Assembly (NCBI GenBank): GCA_020746875.1
Contig: JAGTJL010000019.1
Location: forward strand, 372,001 to 436,000
Direction of reading: 5' to 3'
DNA length: 64,000 nt
Source of the DNA: Rhexocercosporidium sp. MPI-PUGE-AT-0058
Lineage: Eukaryota; Ascomycota; Leotiomycetes; Helotiales
Position numbers and translations under genes: made by a program. Every line of letters starts with the position of its first letter. The stretch's first letter is position 1. The notes beneath the pieces were generated by a model. That model searched no databases. It was not told the DNA's origin and was given only the letters and a program-made list of their open reading frames with translations. Shown here one piece after another: positions 12,786 through 23,257 of this stretch.

Positions 12786-13573
12786 ATGTATAGATTAAGT
12801 GCCGCGATTCTCGCCTTTGTTGGCACAGCCTTGGCGGCGAACAGCACTCTTCAGTTATGGGTTCCTCAGAATCCCGAGCTAGAGCTCGTAGGATCGCTTG
12901 TTAGCTCTGTATGTTCCTAATTCAATATGTTACATGAGCAAATCTAATTTAAATGTAAGACGCAACAGCTACCACCTACTCCATCGCATGCGTAAGCATA
13001 GACCGCGCTTTCCCAACCTCATTCCTCGTCACCGAGGGTCCGTCGTCCATACGATGGACGTTCACTAATACTGTCTATAACACCGACATCCCTATGTAAG
13101 TAGCATCATCCCGTATTTCCAGACGATATATACTGATTCCCATTCCGTATAGAACTCAGACGCTAAACTGCCAGTTCACGGACTCGAGCAGCGGCGTTTG
13201 CTCGATGACAGCAGAGAGGAGGACCTCGCCGTACCTCACTTCAACGGTTCTGATTACGAGCTTCGCCAACCCGTCAGACATGGAGCTGATCATCATTAAC
13301 ACTGCTGTCACTATCACCGCGAGTGCTGGGGGGAGTTCTACTAGTGTTGTTGCGGCTTCGACTACGGGATCTGGCTCATCCTCGGCGAAGATGCCGAGTT
13401 CTTTGTCCTCGACTGGAACCTCGACGGGATCCGCGGCGGCTGTGACTGGAAGTTCGAGCAGTTCTGGGACTCCAAGTAGTACGAGCGTCAGTTCTGCGGA
13501 AGGGGCTCCAATGATTACACAAGCTCCGTGGGTTTTTGGTGCGGCGGCAGTAATGGCGTATGCTGCTATGTGA
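12786..13573 (+). CDS. Secreted Ser/Thr-rich GPI-type protein (first splice junction unresolved)
   Basis: Signal peptide MYRLSAAILAFVGTALA, a conserved ectodomain with DATATTYSIAC and FLVTEGPSS, Cys-containing segments, a Ser/Thr/Gly-rich stalk from about 13310 to 13500, and a hydrophobic C-terminal tail. This layout fits fungal GPI-anchored surface proteins of unknown function. Exon 1 is 12786-12908. Exon 2 starts near 12960 and ends at 13095; exon 3 is 13153-13573. The second intron (13096-13152) joins cleanly with split codon AT|A. The first does not: the donor at 12909 (GTATGT) is between codons, but the frame giving the conserved block needs one more base after the acceptor at 12959. A single G missing before the donor would fix it. 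This may be an assembly error, as in other genes here, or an inactive allele. Confidence 0.55.
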
Positions 13574-14605
13574 TGCAATGCCTGCTTTAACCTGGAATGA
13601 GGAAGGATTTGGCTGAGTGAAAGTCACTGTGTCGCAGTAACAGAGCGCTCACGAGTGGAGGGTTTCTGTACCGGAAGATGTAAGATAATATAGAAGGATT
13701 GGTATCGACTTCCATTTGAGAGATAGCCTGTCTGGAGAAATGCCGCAGAGGCTAGAAAATGATACTGTGAATCGCTCCGAGATCAATAATTGCATTCGCA
13801 GTCAAAACTCTGATAATGCAGAAAGCAGAAAGCAGAAGATGTTGCATATATTCGACATTTACCTTTGGCTACTGGCCTAGCAGCAGGTTGAGCGTGGGTT
13901 TGAAGACATCCTGAAATAGAAATAGAGTTGGCAGGCTGGCTGGGGAGAGAGGCGGCCGCATGCCAGCAGCGCTCAGATCGCGGCGCAGCAAGAGTCTACT
14001 ATGTACTCGTACTTACTGTACTGTATGGGACGAACTCTCTCGGATCTTTTATCTTTCCAAGAACCAGGGTGACAGCATGTCACTTCACTTCACTTCACAG
14101 ATACTGTATCTGATTTGTTCGCTTCTCCAGATCTCACTGCCCCGACGGTCCAGCATTAAGAAGTGACAGCCACAAGCCGGATGGCGACGATGCCGCCCTT
14201 CGGCTCTCCACCAAAACCGGGCTGTGAGGAGGAATGGAGGGCTAATTATGGATCGTGGGGAGTAAGATCGATCATCCTTGCACCGTACTGTACTGTAGTT
14301 CTGTCGTGTACTAAGTATCTTCCCATGTCATCATCCCTTGTTGTTAAATTTCGTGTGCCTGTCACGCAGTTGGTTTTTATGGTGCTGACTACAGGTCCCT
14401 CAACTTCAACATCTTTCCTTTGTCCTTCGCATACTTATCCAACACACACATCTCTCCCTGTCCTGGAAACACCGTTGCAGCATTGTCAAAACAGAGTTGA
14501 ATTTCTCCATATATCTGCTTGCCTAGTTCCATTTATTATTACCAGATACTTGCACGTTGATTCCCTAAATCAACCCTGCACTGCACCTACCACATCTGTA
14601 TCAAT
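13574..14605. other. Intergenic region
   Basis: Contains two copies of the TACTGTACTGTA motif (near 14013-14025 and 14285-14297) and the CACTT repeat near 14082-14097. No gene supported. Confidence 0.45.
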
Positions 14606-15737
14606 ATGTCGAAACGAACCGTCTTCACAACTCTGACTCCCCTACCTCCAGGAGTCAGTCGCGAAGTAGTGATGGAAACACTCAAAAGCCACACAGAAAT
14701 GATCGATCTGAACCCTCTCGTCATAGAAAGACACCCGATCAAACCCCCCCAAATGCAACGCCAGAGGAGTATCACTGCGTCTGGTATTCCCTGACCGATC
14801 GCGTTCAGTATCTGCCAGGAGGGTTGGCTTCCGGTCAAGTAACATACACATGTTGCTTTCACGATCTGAAGGATGGCCTGCAGACACACTGCTATGCACC
14901 CATGGGCTTGGACATCAAAGGAAAGTGGACACTCGGCGGATCCCTTCCTGGAGAACCCATTGCTCCCGTGGAGCTGGGCCTGGGAGCGCCGCTACATGGA
15001 CTATGGCTGCGAGAAGACGTAGACGTAAGTCCTCAGCCTGCGCTGGAAGCTTGTACCTCACTAACGAACACTAGATGCGATGCAACATCATGATGGGAGG
15101 GTTCGTGAAGAAGACTCTCAAGAAAGCTCATTCGTCACTCGTCGGACGCCTCTTAGTGAAGTCGCAGATCCAAGAAGCAGCAGCGAAGAACAAAGCCTTG
15201 AACGACCGTATCCTGAGCGGGTCTTTCGGAGGATCGCAGACTTCGACAGAATACTCGCCCAGCGATTACGACTCGCACAGTATGGCCGATGGGTCGAGTT
15301 CCCAGGGAAACACACCCTCCGGCCCTCAAAGCCCGTTCATGTTCCCTCCCCGCGATACCTCTAGCTATCGCTCCGATCAGGCGGAGTCGCGGACGAGTTA
15401 TGATAGCAGACTACATCCGGCACCATTGAGTGTGAGGAATTCGGGCATATCGCAAAAGGGCTCGTATCCGGATCCCGCCGCGGGAGGCCAGCATCCAAGT
15501 GATAGAGTGTCGTGGCAGAATTTAAACCATAGGCAGAGTCCTTCGGTGGGTCAGGTTGAGCAGGTGTACCAGCCTCAGAATCCGTACCGAGCTTCACCGC
15601 CGCCGCCGATGCAGTATTCTGAGCTACCTACGCAGCGGAGACATGATGGGAGGCAGCCTTTGAGGATGGATGGTCAGGGACAGACCCAAGGGCAGGAGCA
15701 GAGATATCAGAATCACGGTATTGCTGAGCTAGAATAG
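14606..15737 (+). CDS. DUF7053-like fungal protein, frame broken at a C homopolymer
   Basis: A fungal-specific family of unknown function that I associate with DUF7053. Exons are 14606-15024 and 15075-15737, with a 50-base GT..AG intron. The N-terminus has the conserved opening SKRTVFTTLTPLPPGVSREV and IDLNPLVIERHPIKPP. The next part, with YHCVWYSLTD, FHDL, THCYAPMGLDIKGKWTLGG and LGAPLHGLWLREDVD, lies in another frame; exon 2 continues with the MRCNIMM and FVKKTLKKAHS block. The switch occurs exactly at a run of seven C (14754-14760). Exon 1 is 419 bases, and one more C would make it 420, matching the intron phase and giving about 360 residues. The last 200 residues are polar, Ser/Gln/Pro-rich and probably disordered. 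The break is most likely an undercalled homopolymer. Confidence 0.75.
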
Positions 15738-16067
15738 ATGTGCTTGCATTGAGGGAGGCTGGAAATGGTTCTCGATGATATGATACCCAAGGGAAACGGA
15801 TTGGCATGGAGTTCGAAATTCGAGTCAACAGCGAGGCGTTTGGAGTTCCTCTGTTTATTTACCTTACCAATAGCAAATGCCATGTGAACAAAAATGCAAA
15901 TGCTCTTTCCCCAAAACAAATTGCATTTCGATTAAAGATGCACTCGGGACAGCTTTGAGACTTGGGACTGTGGATGAAGTAAAGTTAGGGGCTCTCGAGA
16001 CTCATTGCACATTGATCTGGGTATCTAATTACAGGGTTTTGGAATACAGGTCTCATGCATCATCATT
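15738..16067. other. Intergenic region between convergent genes
   Basis: 3' flanks of the DUF7053-like gene (+) and mob3 (-). Nothing further recognised. Confidence 0.5.
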
Positions 16068-17613
16068 TCACGAATCTTCTACTTTCTTCTCTTCGTTGGC
16101 CTTCTCGGCACCCTTCTCAATGTCCTTCTCAACGACCTTCTCTCGGTCCTCCTTTGAGTCCGGCACCTCTGGCACTTCCTCGATAGTTTCCTTCTCCGGA
16201 GCTGGCTTTTCATCTTGCTCAGCAACCATAGATAGCAAAGCCTCTCCCCGAGCCTCATCTGAAGTCTCTAGAACGGGCTGTTCTGGCTTGTCTTCTTCTG
16301 GACTTTGTGAACTGGGCTCCAACTTCTCATCTATGTCAGAAGACATGCTGTCCCACGATGAAGTAGACGACGTTGACTCGGCTGGGGTGTCAGAACTCTG
16401 CCCAACCTCTTCGGCCGGTGCAGGTACTGGCTCTTCTGCTTCAGTCTGCTGAGATTCATCCACTTCATAAGACTCCACAATCACTGGTATCTCGGTCTCT
16501 CCTTCTTCTTCATCTTCCTCCGCAATCTGGAGATCCCCGAGTTTCTGGGTAACGTCCACCTCTTCCTCATCGGACTCTAGGACAGTTGTAACTGCTGATC
16601 CAACGGAAGGAGATTGCCTGATATGACGCCTAGTGTTCTTTCTGCTAGATTCGTCATCGGTCAAGAATATGTTGCTTGAATTTGGCGTAGCCTTCATGAT
16701 CGATGGAACCGGAGCTCGAAGCTCCTCTGCTGGCTCCAATCCTTCCGCCTCAGGCGGTAACTTGTAGTTCTCGGCCGGTAATAGGTCATATGTATCACAC
16801 ACAGTCTTGAACAGAACATACAAGCCAGTCTGGCCTTCCACCTGCCAGAACACTCCTCGATGCTGAAACCAGCCATGTGCGAATATACGATGTAACCGTC
16901 TGAATATGTTGGTCAAATGCTTCACACCAGCTCCTCGTTCATCCACAGCATCTCCTGCGCCTAGACTCAACCGACTTGGGAAGATCTTCTGGCTCGTGAC
17001 AATATTCGTAGCCCAGTCGAGAGTATGACAGCAGTAATCGATAGCACAGCAGCTCTTTGGGGATTCGTGCACCGCACAGAGGAATTGCCACTCACTGGCT
17101 CGCATTTCGGGACATGTTGTGGCGGAACATGGGGGATTGTCGAACAGGAAACCGATAATCAGATCATTGCACTTGTTTATGAGGAAGCGGCAGAGTTCGT
17201 AGAGCCAAAGAGCACGATCGACACCTTCGGGTTGGGTAGCGATGAGGATGGCTGTCTCGCGGGTGATGGGAATAGTATCTTCACTATCCGGAGGCTTGGA
17301 GTGGTAGTAATGCAAAGCCTTAAGGTGTTCTTGGAGTTGAAAGGCCGAATCAAGCTGCGAAGGGGTTAGCCTTGTGCTAACGTTGGGGGTCTTGAGATCT
17401 TACCTCGTTGAGGGGAATGAGTGGAGGGCCAGCTGCCATATCGGCACACTTGGTACCCGGATGGATTCTTCGTTTGGCATTGGCATCTATGATACTTTGC
17501 TCAATCGTAGGTTCTGACATTGAGCCACCTAACGAGGGTGATTTGGGCCCGATCTGGATCTCTGTGGGTGGTGGAGGGGAGGGAAGTCGAGGAGAGCTTG
17601 GTGGTAGGGCCAT
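16068..17613 (-). CDS. mob3: MOB3/phocein (Mob4-class) STRIPAK subunit
   Basis: Exons on the minus strand are 17613-17404 and 17354-16068, with a 50-base intron between codons; 498 residues. The MOB core covers roughly residues 70-260. Zinc ligands are visible as C146-x4-C151 and H230-x4-H235, matching the MOB1 C-x4-C and H-x4-H pairs. The block CPEMRASEWQFLCAVHESPK and the CCAIDY motif are of phocein/Mob4 type rather than the Mob1 or Mob2 type. In Sordaria, MOB3 is part of the STRIPAK complex controlling fusion and fruiting-body development. The tail (about 290-498) is acidic, Glu/Ser-rich and ends in a Lys/Glu-rich segment. I chose the ATG at 17613 because the sequence from there (SSPRLPSPPPP) looks conserved. 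The frame stays open upstream to 17850 but resembles 5' UTR. It shares a 260-base gap with the ZNG1 gene. Confidence 0.9.
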
Positions 17614-17873
17614 GATGATCTCGTCTTTAGCAGTTACTGGCTGGTGCAGACATGGAGTATTCGCCGGGAAGTCTTCAAGATTCGTTGCTGGCAACAGCGG
17701 TGTTGAGTTGAAGTGAAGTGCTGAAGTCGGCAGAGTTGACGCGCTGCTCTTGTGACTTCGCGTCAGGCTTAGAGCTGGAATGAGGCTAAAAATTTCAGTG
17801 GCTGGCCTCCCCACAAGGCTGATCATGTCTCTTCTCTGCACAACAAACAACCAGCCGAAACACGTATAACAAG
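17614..17873. promoter_or_regulatory. Shared divergent promoter of mob3 and ZNG1
   Basis: The only space between the two start codons of oppositely transcribed genes is 260 bases, so both core promoters and 5' UTRs must lie here or overlap. No specific factor site is claimed. Confidence 0.55.
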
Positions 17874-19280
17874 ATGGACATCGATGACGATGAACCCCCT
17901 ATGTTGGTAGATGTTGGAGATAATGAGCTCGGGAATCCGTCCGAAGAGCTAAAACTAATCAAAGTACCCATTACGATAGTTACAGGCAAGTCTTATCAGT
18001 CATGTGGAAAGAGTCGGTTAATGAAGTTGGAACCAGGTTATCTCGGAGCGGGCAAGACAACGTTGATGAACTACATTCTGAACGAGCAGCATGGAAAGAA
18101 GATAGCTGTCATTTTGAATGGTACTATATGATCTTGCCCTGGCATTTCCCTCTTTGGCTAACCTTCAATGCTAGAATTTGGTGACTGTGAGTGACCTTGA
18201 GCTTATGTGAAGAGTAACGACTCGCTGACCATGCAGCTATTGATATCGAGAAATCCCTCACGGTCAATAAGGGTGGCGAGAAAGTTGAAGAATGGCTTGA
18301 AGTTGGAAATGGCTGTATATGCTGCTCAGTCAAGTGTGTCTTGTATTGTCAACATCAAGACATCGCTAATGCCTGACCAGAGACTCCGGAGTCAACGCGA
18401 TTGAATCCCTGATGGAGAAGAAGGGTGCCTTTGACTACATCCTTCTCGAGACCACGGGTCTAGCCGACCCAGGAAATATCGCACCGCTTTTCTGGGTCGA
18501 CGAAGGACTTGGCAGTACCATCTATCTTGATGGCATTGTTACTCTTATTGATGCTAAGAATATCTTGAAGAGTCTTGATGAGCCAGTACAGGAGACAATT
18601 CAGCACGAAGAGCATGAGGGCCACCATGGACCTGCCTTGACAACAGCGCACCTGCAAATCTCACATGCTGATGTCATTGTCATCAACAAATCAGACCTCG
18701 TCAGCGAAGAAGAGCTGAATGCCGTCAAGAAACGAGTACAAGCCATCAACGGGCTAGCAACTCTCCACGTAACTTCGCAGGGGAAGGTACCTCGATTGGA
18801 AGGCTTCTTGTTAGATCTTCACGCGTACAATGAAGTAGGAGCTCTGGATGTTGCAGACAAGGGACACAGCCATTTGGATCCAGTAGGTGACCCCTTGCAG
18901 AGCCTACCGACGGGTAGCTGACAACGTTGTAGACAATTGCTACAATCACCATCTCAGTTCCAGTTCTTAAGCCCGAGCAGCTGCCTCGTCTTGATGAGTG
19001 GCTCAGATCGATTCTTTGGGATTCTAAATTACCTTCTCCTGGCACAGGCGATGAAGTGTTTGAGATTCACAGATTGAAGGCACGCCTGCCACTGAAAAAT
19101 GGCGATGTGAAGATTGTTCAAGGTGTACGGGATATCTTTGAGATTGTGGATGCGCCCAATGCCAGCGAGTTGACGTCGGAGATAGCATCAACTCAGCAGG
19201 GAAAAGTTGTGCTAGTAGGCCGACATCTTGTTGATAAGCCATTCAGGGAGAGCTTGATCAATACAATTGGTTCGAGCTGA
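17874..19280 (+). CDS. ZNG1: ZNG1-type CobW/G3E GTPase metallochaperone
   Basis: Six exons: 17874-17985, 18037-18120, 18175-18186, 18237-18333, 18381-18882 and 18933-19280, encoding 384 residues. The P-loop is GYLGAGKTT (residues 38-46). The CxCC metal-binding motif is C96-I-C98-C99. The Walker B/switch region [10 protein letters not shown] and the base-recognition motif NKSD follow, then a C-terminal CobW_C domain. ZNG1 proteins use GTP to deliver zinc to clients such as methionine aminopeptidase. The N-terminus has the acidic [12 protein letters not shown] segment at the position of the CPELVPI docking motif of animals, without the Cys. Intron 1 begins with GC (GCAAGT at 17986) rather than GT, and exon 3 is only 12 bases. 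All phases agree only with this model. The gene is transcribed away from mob3. Confidence 0.92.
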
Positions 19281-20322
19281 AATTTGTGTTTCGTCCGATT
19301 TGACTTTTAATGGGCTCTTCTCGAGCACCAGGACGAAAGTGGTGTGCCTAAAAACGTTGGGCAACCATTGGGGTAGGATCATGGAGTTCTTTGCTTGACC
19401 GTGAGGTTGTCTATCCCCCACGACCAACAGGGCGTTGTAGGAATCAGGTATCTATATAGCCCCATAACATTGGAGAACCACCGGAGCCCTACCCTACCCC
19501 TTCCCGAATGATAGCAAGATGACTGTCCTTGTATTGATGATACCCGAGACTGAGCGAGTAGGTTAGCTAGGAGATGCCAAAACAAAAGGATCTCTATTGG
19601 CTTGAGAAACCCTCTCTTGCTTTACGAATGCAATGGTAAGATGAAGTAATGGCTAAAAGCCTGAATACTATTGTTCCTTAATACGGAAGTAGACACTGCA
19701 CGCACTCACCTCACAAATCAACAACCAAGGACAGATCATCCACCGATGTTGAAACCTGTATAGAATGCGTGGAATTTGTAATAATGCCAATTTTTCACAA
19801 TTTTTGCGTTTGTACAACAGATCACCGACCCACATGCATCGTCATTCGATGGCGGCGGCGGGCCATGCCCAGCCAAACCCTGTCTACAGCCCCGCCTTCA
19901 TCACTGTTATCATCAGCGAGGGGCAACGTGCCACGTGATCTCACATTTTTTCCCAGCTCTTCTCCAAAAGGAAGAGTGCTACGTGGCTTTGACAAGAGGG
20001 AAACCTCATAAAAGGAGATTTAAATGTAGACGTAGCTAGGTCGACAGGCATCGGCAGTATAAATCGCGTTTTGGGTGGGTTGAGCCTTGTGTTGCCCAGG
20101 GCAGCCAGACCGCATAAAACTGATTGTTGAGCGAAGTGCTTCCATGGAAACTAAACGAAATTTCTGGAGGAAACCACTGCAAAACATAAACACCACCACA
20201 AAATTCCACCACCAGCCTTGCTTTCGTCCTGCACACCTCCAGCTCGATCGCAAACATCCTCTCTCTACGCAGAAGGATTATTGACACTTCTACACACCTT
20301 GATAGCCCCAAGCACCGCAAAC
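19281..20322. other. Intergenic region upstream of hsp88
   Basis: About 1 kb without a gene. It carries the hsp88 promoter, including a candidate heat-shock element listed separately and an AGGGG stress-element-like pentamer at 19919-19923. Confidence 0.5.
20157..20169 (+). promoter_or_regulatory. Candidate heat-shock element (HSE)
   Basis: GAAatTTCtgGAG matches the alternating GAAnnTTCnnGAA pattern bound by trimeric HSF except for the last base. It lies 154 bases upstream of the Hsp110 start codon. Its use as an HSE is inferred from the consensus and from the gene it precedes. Confidence 0.4.
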
Positions 20323-22694
20323 ATGAGTGGTAAGTGCACAATCGCGCCAACCGCAGCCTTTTGATGCATGCTAACCTTGCGTTTGTCTGCAGTCGTCGGT
20401 GTAGACTTTGGTACGCTCAATACTGTCATTGCAGTTGCCCGGAACCGTGGAGTAGACGTCGTACGTCCCCCTCTTCCCTTGCTTCGACCTGTGGAAATAC
20501 TGATGGCAGACAGATCACAAATGAAGTCTCCAATCGAGCTACACCGTAAGTGGCACACTTTCTACTTGCTTTAATGGAGGAGGAGCATTCTAATACCTTT
20601 GGCAGATCTTTAGTTGGTTTCGGTCCTAAATCTAGATATCTTGGCGAGCCTGCAAAGACCCAGGAAATCTCCAACCTCAAGAACACCGTTGGTTCCCTGA
20701 AGAGATTAGCAGGCCGGTCATTCAGCGATCCCGATGTCCAAATCGAGCAAGACTTCGTCTCTGCCCCGCTTGTCGATATCAATGGTCAGGTTGGCGCGGA
20801 GGTTACATATTTGGGAAAGAAGGAGAGGTTCACCGCTACACAGCTTGTTTCCATGTTCCTGAGCAAGGTCAAGCAAACCGCTTCTGCAGAGTTGAAGCTC
20901 CCAGTCTCCGATCTGGTCATGAGTGTTCCAGCGTGGTTCACAGATGCCCAGAGAAGAGCTCTTATGGATGCCGCTGAGATTTCTGGCCTCAAACTCCTCC
21001 GCCTCATGAACGACACCACCGCAGCTGCCCTTGGTTACGGAATCACAAAAACCGACCTCCCCACTGGTGATGAGAAGTCTAGACGCGTGGCCTTCGTCGA
21101 TATCGGACACAGCAACTATACAGTCTCGATTGTCGAGTTTAGAAAGGGCGAGTTGACCGTCAAGTCTACTGCTTATGATCGTCATTTCGGTGGACGCGAT
21201 TTCGACAAGGCTGTTGTGGACCACCTTGCCGCCGAGTTCAAGGACAAATACAAGATCGATATCAAGAGCCACCCCAAGGCTTTGGTCCGTGTTCACGCCG
21301 CTGCTGAGAAGATGAAGAAGATCTTGTCCGCCAATCAACAAGCTCCGGTCAACATCGAGTCCCTGATGAACGACGTCGATGTTTCAACTATGATGACTCG
21401 TGAGGATCTCGAGAAGCTTGTTGAACCTCTTCTCAAGCGTGTTCATGTCCCTCTGGAGCAAGCTCTAGCTGAGGCTAAGTTGAAGGTTGAGGATATCGAT
21501 ATCATTGAGTTGGTCGGTGGATGCACGCGTGTCCCTGCTCTCAAGGAGCGAATCCAGAAGTTCTTCGGCAAGACTCTCTCCTTCACCCTCAACCAGGATG
21601 AGGCCATCGCGCGAGGATGCGCCTTCAGCTGTGCTATTCTGTCACCCGTCTTCCGTGTCCGTGATTTCGCTATTCACGATATCGTCAATTACCCTATCGA
21701 ATTTACCTGGGAGAAATCGCCTGACATTCCGGATGAGGACACCAGTTTGACCGTATTCAACAAGGGCAATGTCATGCCATCAACCAAGATTCTTACCTTC
21801 TACCGCAAAGAGACTTTCAACTTGGAGGCTAAATACGCCAAGCCAGAGCTTCTTCCAGGAAAGGTTAACCCTTGGATTGGTCGATTCACGGTCAAGGGTG
21901 TCAAGGCCGATTCCAAGGATGACTTCATGATTTGCAAACTCAAGGCACGTCTGAACTTGCACGGAATATTGAACGTGGAGCAAGGTTACTATGTGGAGGA
22001 TGTTGAGGTTGAGGAGCCAATTCCAGAGGAGAAGGATGCCGAGAAGAAGGATCCGGATGCGATGGACACTGAAGAGAAGCCAAAGACCCGAAAGGTAAAG
22101 AAGCAGGTCCGAAAGGGTGATCTTCCAATTGTATCAGGTACCTCTTCTCTCGACGAGTCGATCAAGGTGACCGCAGCCGAGCAAGAATCCAGCATGATAA
22201 TGGAGGACAAGCTTGTCGCCGATACCGAAGACAAGAAGAACGAACTCGAGACTTATATCTATGATATGAGAAACAAGATTGACGATACCTATGCCGACTT
22301 TGCCAGCGATGACGAGAAGACGAAGTTGAAGGCTAAGCTCGAGACCATCGAGGTAAGCATCATCTCCCCCAAAAGTGAAGACCGCCAGCTAACTTTTATA
22401 TAGGACTGGCTCTACGATGAGGGCGAGGATGCTACCAAGGCCATCTACCAAGCCAAGTACGATGAGATCCGTGCGATAGCTGGCCCAATCGCCCAACGCT
22501 ACTTCGACAAGGTCGAGGAGGAGCGTGCAACTGCCCAAGCTATTGCGGATGCTGAGGCAGCCAAGAAGCGAGAGATGGCTGAGGCCGCAAAGAAGGCTGC
22601 GATGGCTCAAGAGGCTGCAAGCAAGGACGAGGAGATGACCGATGCCGAGACGACTAAGCCAGACGAGGTTGTTGAACCCGAGGAGAAGAAGTAG
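20323..22694 (+). CDS. hsp88: Hsp110-family chaperone and nucleotide-exchange factor (Hsp88/Sse1)
   Basis: Five exons: 20323-20329 (7 bases), 20393-20460, 20514-20545, 20606-22352 and 22404-22694; 714 residues, close to Neurospora Hsp88. The protein opens with the Hsp70-type phosphate-binding loop VGVDFGTLNTVIAV instead of the usual DLGTTNS form. The actin-like ATPase domain runs to about residue 385 (including FVDIGHSNYTV, FGGRDFDKAV and LVGGCTRVPALKERI). A beta-sandwich follows, interrupted by an acidic insertion rich in Glu/Lys/Asp (about 500-530), then an alpha-helical C-terminal domain ending EEKK. Cytosolic Hsp110 proteins release ADP from Hsp70 and hold unfolded clients. No EEVD tail is present, as expected for this branch. 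The small first exons with phase-1 and phase-2 joins are typical of this gene in ascomycetes. Confidence 0.95.
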
Positions 22695-23257
22695 ACGATT
22701 CGCATCAATGGCACTAATGATCTGATGGTGGTTGGGGTGGGTAGTATTTGCATTTGAGGGATCTCGGCCGGAACATCATACGGTCCAATGCTCTGGCGAG
22801 GCGATTCTGGGGTGTGCTCACTTCATCTATTGCGAGAATTGCTTTCTTGTTGGTTGGGTGCGCGTTCATAGATGGCGATGCAACAAGGATAGAACCAAAT
22901 TCGAAAAATTGTCCAGCATGAAGTTTTGACTAGGCAGTGAAGATAGATCATTACCCATCCGCAAACAAGTGTGTTTTGAACGGAGCCCATGTCCAGAAGT
23001 CTCGCTTACATTCGAAACTTAAATGTAGATCAAAACAAAGACGACTAAGTATTGATGTGTTTTGGTCACAGTATTACACCAAGTTCAATGAAATTCGGCT
23101 GAGTTACTTTAATGTTGTGAAGTAAGCATATCATTCCATCATCTCATACCCACTACCACTAGAGCGCCACGGGCCGTGACTATGCTGACGACATCGGATT
23201 GGAGAGCTGTGAAGAAATATTATATGTCTTTGGGAAATATATCTGCTCGAGAGCAGA
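22695..23257. other. Intergenic region between convergent genes
   Basis: 3' flanks of hsp88 (+) and the six-finger C2H2 gene (-). No other feature seen. Confidence 0.5.

Noticed and set aside
17614..17850. Upstream in-frame extension of mob3
   Set aside because: The frame is open to 17850, but the residues look like translated 5' UTR and would leave only 23 bases before the ZNG1 start codon.
20718..21341. 207-residue minus-strand open frame inside hsp88
   Set aside because: Antisense shadow of the conserved ATPase domain.
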